Assembly: GCA_016711705.1 (NCBI GenBank)
Contig: JADJSK010000004.1
Location: 1 to 28,070, forward strand
Direction of reading: 5' to 3'
DNA: 28,070 nt
Origin: Candidatus Brachybacter algidus
Lineage (GTDB): Bacteria; Bacteroidota; Bacteroidia; Chitinophagales; Saprospiraceae
Of the stretch, positions 24,919 through 28,070 are shown one piece after another. Below the pieces are notes generated by a model. It had not been told where the DNA came from, did not search any database, and saw nothing but the letters and a program-made list of their open reading frames with translations. A program made the translations under genes and the position numbers. Numbering within the stretch: the first letter of the stretch is position 1; every line of letters starts with the position of its first letter.

Positions 24919-25009
24919 AAGTCAGTGGTCAGTGGTCAGTGGTCAGTGGTCAGTAGTCAGTTGTCAGTTGTCAGGGGTCAGAAGTCAGAAATCAGAAATT
25001 TGAAGTCAG
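24919..25009. repeat. Heptad tandem array J (GTCAGnn, 13 units)
   Basis: Thirteen units in perfect phase: AAGTCAG, TGGTCAG x4, TAGTCAG, TTGTCAG x2, GGGTCAG, AAGTCAG, AAATCAG, AAATTTG, AAGTCAG. It begins one base after the GH92 stop codon and runs directly into an inverted R70 repeat. It is the longest array in the window. Confidence 0.92.
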
Positions 25010-25065
25010 TTAACCTGTATTGCTTTTGCTACCAAAATCAAAATTATAACTAGATAAGGTAAAAT
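25009..25065 (-). repeat. R70 dispersed repeat, copy 4 (inverted)
   Basis: GTTAACCTGTATTGCTTTTG, then CTACCAAAATCAAAATTATA and ACTAGATAAGG: the reverse complement of the R70 core. It again lies directly against a heptad array on its GTTAAC side. Confidence 0.65.
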
Positions 25066-25094
25066 GTGATATGTAAATGTCGATTAGCACAATA

Positions 25095-25420
25095 TCCCCT
25101 TTTTGTAATAGGGGTTTATACATAATTATTTTTTTTTTCAATAAAAGGCTAAATTAGAATATTAATATAATTGTTTGTTATTGAGTTGCTGATAAGCAAA
25201 ATTAAATTTGCAGTCACCCGAACGCTCACAGTCCCGAGAGGAACGATTCAGGATAGGTTAACCTACGCTCAGCACTTCATAGCGAATTATGTACAAAATT
25301 TAAAGTAAAAACTTAGATCGTGAGGCTCGGCATGGTTAACCTACGTCGGGGTGTGTAAAGTTTACTTTGAAATAAACAAAAAAGATGTGTATAAACCTTA
25401 GCTTCTGGAAGAGGAGGTCA
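25095..25420. repeat. Second intergenic element bounded by inverted GGGTTTATACA motifs
   Basis: The left edge is CCCCTTTTTGTAATAGGGG followed by TTTATACATAAT (25095-25125). The right edge is GTGTATAAACCTTAGCTTCT followed by GGAAGAGGAGG (25386-25420). Inside are two copies of GGTTAACCTACG (25256-25267, 25334-25345) and an inverted pair AAAGTAAA/TTTACTTT (25302-25309, 25361-25368). It is non-coding, and its interior is unrelated to the 433-880 element. Confidence 0.45.
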
Positions 25421-25834
25421 AGGGGCAGTCTTTGATGTTCATACTTTTTATTATTTACATATAATTTATTAACAATGTTTTGCAATTAGTTAAATAGGAG
25501 AAATCAGAAGTCAGAATCCGAAGATAATTATTGGAGATTATATTTTAATAAGATTGATCAAATCCTTTGCTGAATGGAGGAATTGAGTTTTAGGGTTAAA
25601 AAACATACGAAATGAAAGTCACGAGTTGCAAACAGTGGCGAGTGGGAATAATTTAAATTCTAAATCATGCTTGCCTGCCCTTAAAGGCTGGGATTAAGCG
25701 GATTAAAGGATTTCACCATGGGTAGTTAAAGAATCCGTGTAATTAGTGTAATCGGATTGATCAGTGATTCAGATTGAATTAGTTAATTTGAATAGTTTAA
25801 GTGCGTTGAAACCGGCATCCTGAGATTTATTATA
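25421..25834. other. Spacer with a short heptad array and no recognisable gene
   Basis: AAATCAG, AAGTCAG at 25501-25514 is a two-unit GTCAGnn array. A degenerate repeat of the form GTGTAATTAGTGTAATCGG lies near 25737-25755. No protein-like frame is seen. Confidence 0.4.
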
Positions 25835-26165
25835 CTAATAAATCTCTAATATAAATGCGATATGGCTCTCAAAATTCCTTATGTCCTCTTTTTTGTGTCT
25901 GATTAATTCTGAAATATACTTAGATGATTGGTTTCCGGTACGGATAATTATACATTTGGGTGGAAAACCATAAAGATTAGATAGTCTGATGAAGTCAAGG
26001 TCGTTTGTAAGAATTGTGTATTGATTTTCAAAGCAAAATTCCATATTTCTAAGTCAGATGCGGGTACTTTCAATTCACAGGAATCTACATGAGTACATAT
26101 TTCAAAAAATCCTTTAAAGCCTCTTTTAATCTCCATGAAATATTCGCATCAATTAAAATTTTCAT
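25835..26165 (-). pseudogene. DUF5615 PIN-like protein (probable toxin), frameshifted
   Basis: Small PIN-like protein, predicted ribonuclease-type toxin partner of DUF433 proteins. Starting at the ATG at 26165 the sense runs MKILIDANISWRLKEALKD, then in the next frame ICTHVDSCELKVPASDLEIW, then in a third QYTILTNDLDFIRLSNLYGF, GFPPKCIIIRTGNQSSKYIS and HIAFILEIY to the stop at 25835. The acidic residues expected of a PIN active site are present (ILIDAN; VDS; TNDLDF). Two indels, near 26110 and 26040, restore about 109 residues, the usual length. Its ATG overlaps the DUF433 stop as ATGA, so the pair is translationally coupled. The toxin role is by family association only. Confidence 0.78.
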
Positions 26166-26392
26166 ACTACTTTCAACAATCTAAGCGATTGTTCCCGATT
26201 GGCAGCAAAAGCTAATGCCACAAGAACATGTTCTCTTTTTATGTAAGGGAAAGTCACTTTCAATTTCTTCAATCGTCATACCGGAAGATAACCAAGACAG
26301 AATATCATCCACCGTGATCCTTGTTCCAATGATCACAGTTTTTCAAATCTAATGGATGCATCTATGTGTATATAATTGTTCAACTTTTCCAT
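26162..26392 (-). pseudogene. DUF433 protein (probable antitoxin), frameshifted
   Basis: The ATG at 26392 reads MEKLNNYIHIDASIRFEKL and hits a stop. The next frame continues VIIGTRITVDDILSWLSSGM and TIEEIESDFP, and a third reads YIKREHVLVALAFAANREQS to RLLKVV at the stop (26162-26164). GTRITVDDIL and the SSGMTIEEI segment are the helix-turn-helix-like core of DUF433. Two indels (near 26338 and 26250) give a normal ~77-residue protein. An exact -7 element TATATTTG (26404-26397, minus strand) sits five bases before the ATG, suggesting a leaderless or very short leader transcript. It pairs with the DUF5615 gene downstream by a 4-bp overlap. Confidence 0.78.
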
Positions 26393-26404
26393 TAGACAAA
26401 TATA

Positions 26405-26760
26405 ATCATTTTATGTTTAAACACAGTAGTGGGTGATAAGTTTCCAATAACCAGTGCCCAACTTTAGATTCTCGATTACTTTGGGACAAGGTGCCTAAGA
26501 TATTCCAAGTTCATCGGAATCACGCTTGAATTTCATTGTGGACAGGCCAGCGTGATTCATCCAAAAGCAATTGCTCAGTAAAAATTCATGAAATTTGGAA
26601 CAATATGTTGTAGCAGAAAACAATTGGGATTAATACTTTTACAGAAGGCTACCACTCATGGACTGGCACCAACTGTAAAGTATGAATAGAATATCTATGT
26701 ATTTTACTTACTAACGAATCAGCAATACTTTTAAATGAACAATAGCACAATCAATTTTTA
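26405..26760. other. Spacer without recognisable gene
   Basis: 355 bp between the DUF433 promoter side and the end of the T9SS gene. All frames are broken by stops, and the longest sense-like stretch (minus strand, about 26560-26600, LLLDESRWPVHNEIQA) matches nothing I recognise. It may be a decayed gene remnant. Confidence 0.3.
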
Positions 26761-28070
26761 TCACATTTTGGTAAAGTTTGATTTAAATATTTTATTGTTC
26801 TTTTTATCCAAAAATATGGCGAAGTATATGCCGGAAGGTAAGGCGGAGCAATCCAAATAAGCTTGACTAATAGGTTGTTGCAATTTTTGATTTCCAAAAT
26901 TATCATATACAATTATATCATATCCAACTAAGGATTCATCCAATGTTAATTGATTAGAAATAAGGTTAGGTGAAATGAGAATTCTATTAGTAATTGGTTC
27001 AACTGTTGCATTTGTTGAAGTTTCTTCCAATGCTATCAAACGTCTATCACCACTAATTGAAGAGGTAAAATATAATTTATTTCCGGATTTAAATAACTTC
27101 TCGTAAGTAGTAAAACTTGAACCATTATATTTTACCTGGCTTGAATTTCCATCTTTATCTTCCGATAAACTGAAAAATCATCTGCTACATAATATAATGT
27201 TTCCTCCAAGAAATTAAACTCTTTAATATTTTCGCTATGTGCTTGAACAGTGCCACTCTTTGTGCCATCCGTTTTATAAAGTATTCTCACTGATGAAATA
27301 ACATTCATTATTTACAACTTCAAAATTATATGATAGAAATTTCAAAACAGTGCCCGGCAGGAGTTCTCCGGTTCCTTGTGGTGTGCCATCCGAGCCACAT
27401 ACAACCCTAACGCTAACAATGCCTCCATCAGGAACATGTTAAAAAGATAAAACGGTCACCTACATTTCCAATTTTAAATAAATTGTAAAATCACTAAATG
27501 AATTATAATGCAAATCTACCAATTTACCGGTGCCATTCTCCGTGCCATCAGTAAAATATATTGAACCCGGTTCATCTGTCGTAAAATAGAGTGAAAATAT
27601 AATTTATCTTTAAATTCAAACCAATGAATAGTTTGATCTGATATACCATTAAATGGCTTTAATTTTTTTATGAGTTTTATAGACGCAGCAGTTCCAGTAC
27701 ATTCAAATAAGCCGTAGTTTCCATCATCATTATCTGCAAGTAAATAAATTTTATCTTTAAAAACCTTTACACCTTTTGCTTCATAAAACTCTAATTTGGA
27801 AACTAGTTCTATTTCTTTATTAACCAAGCTAATACGATATAAACTTGACTTTACTGTGTAATAGAAATAGCCATTATAATAGTCAATATCGTTAATAGAA
27901 GTATTACTGGGCAAATCAATGGAGATTGTAAATAATTCAAGATCTAAAGTCTGTTTACTTAGTCTATAAATTTTTCCGAACCTGTGTTAATTCTTTGCTT
28001 ATAGTATATATACCCATCTCCAACATCGTAATTCCCTTTTAGATCGGAATTATAGTTTTACACCGGATTC
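26761..28070 (-). pseudogene. T9SS-exported DGTxxGT-repeat protein, C-terminal part (frameshifted, runs off the window)
   Basis: The C-terminal part of a large secreted protein. Repeats of the form DGTxxGT recur: TDGTENGTGKLVDL, SDGTPQGTGELLPG and KTDGTKSGTVQA. Between them are beta-strand stretches (FEFKDKLYFHS, VFKDKIYLLADND, NNECYFIS). This matches the propeller-like ELWxxDGTxxGT proteins found next to T9SS domains in Bacteroidota. The last ~75 residues (ISPNLISNQLTLDESLVGYD, then IVYDNFGNQK and SALPSGIYFAIFLD) are a type A T9SS sorting domain. The sense moves between frames at least five times (near 28000, 27590, 27480, 27430 and 27170). The 5' end is outside the window. Role unknown; likely surface-exposed. 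Confidence 0.75.

Overview
The window looks like chromosomal DNA from a low-GC member of the Bacteroidota, plausibly a Saprospiria- or Chitinophagia-type environmental bacterium. The evidence is two proteins with C-terminal type IX secretion (T9SS) sorting domains, an OMP_b-brl-type TonB-dependent receptor, an Omp28 lipoprotein next to a DUF6029 protein, a GH92 mannosidase, and several exact copies of the Bacteroidota -7 element TAnnTTTG. Genus cannot be told from this sequence. Many genes carry single-base frameshifts while their reading otherwise continues cleanly in the next frame. I read this mainly as indel error in a draft assembly, though real decay cannot be excluded.

Layout. 1-309: end of a TPR gene. 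310-1241: a gene-free spacer rich in inverted repeats. 1242-4059 (minus): a TolC-type outer-membrane channel followed by an HlyD/MacA-type adaptor, with no pump gene visible. 4195-5781: a complete IS3-family element (copy 1). 5908-7283 (minus): nuoN, standing alone. 7451-9024 (minus): a T9SS-exported protein with one CxxCH motif, and a PlsC-like acyltransferase. 9604-12099 (minus): Omp28-like lipoprotein and DUF6029 protein. 12383-15872 (plus), divergent from these: a TlpA-like thioredoxin, a TPR lipoprotein and two tandem paralogous thioredoxin-TPR proteins. 16162-16779: a frameshifted HAD phosphatase. 17427-18988: the second IS3 copy, inverted relative to copy 1 and damaged in its middle. 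19325-21751: a TonB-dependent receptor. 22632-24917: a GH92 alpha-mannosidase with several frameshifts. 25835-26392 (minus): a DUF433/DUF5615 toxin-antitoxin-like pair, frameshifted. 26761-28070 (minus): the C-terminal part of a T9SS-exported DGTxxGT-repeat protein running off the window.

The centre (9604-15872) is a coherent envelope thiol-redox island: four of its six proteins carry a CxxC thioredoxin-type motif and all six are predicted to be exported or outer-membrane.

The most unusual content is intergenic. Most long spacers contain arrays of exactly 7-bp period, typically a fixed pentamer plus two variable bases (for example GTCAGnn, CTAAynn, TAATGnn, AGGCTTT). Several of these arrays start at, or within a few bases of, a stop codon. 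Both IS3 copies sit inside such arrays, each with its own 3-bp target duplication. The IS carries, beyond the transposase 3' end, a predicted convergently transcribed structured RNA of about 115 nt with a promoter-like element and an intrinsic terminator. Other repeats are a 99-bp MITE-like element in two inverted copies, a ~70-bp repeat that in three of four copies runs straight into a heptad array, a 62-bp near-perfect palindrome, and elements bounded by inverted GGGTTTATACA motifs.
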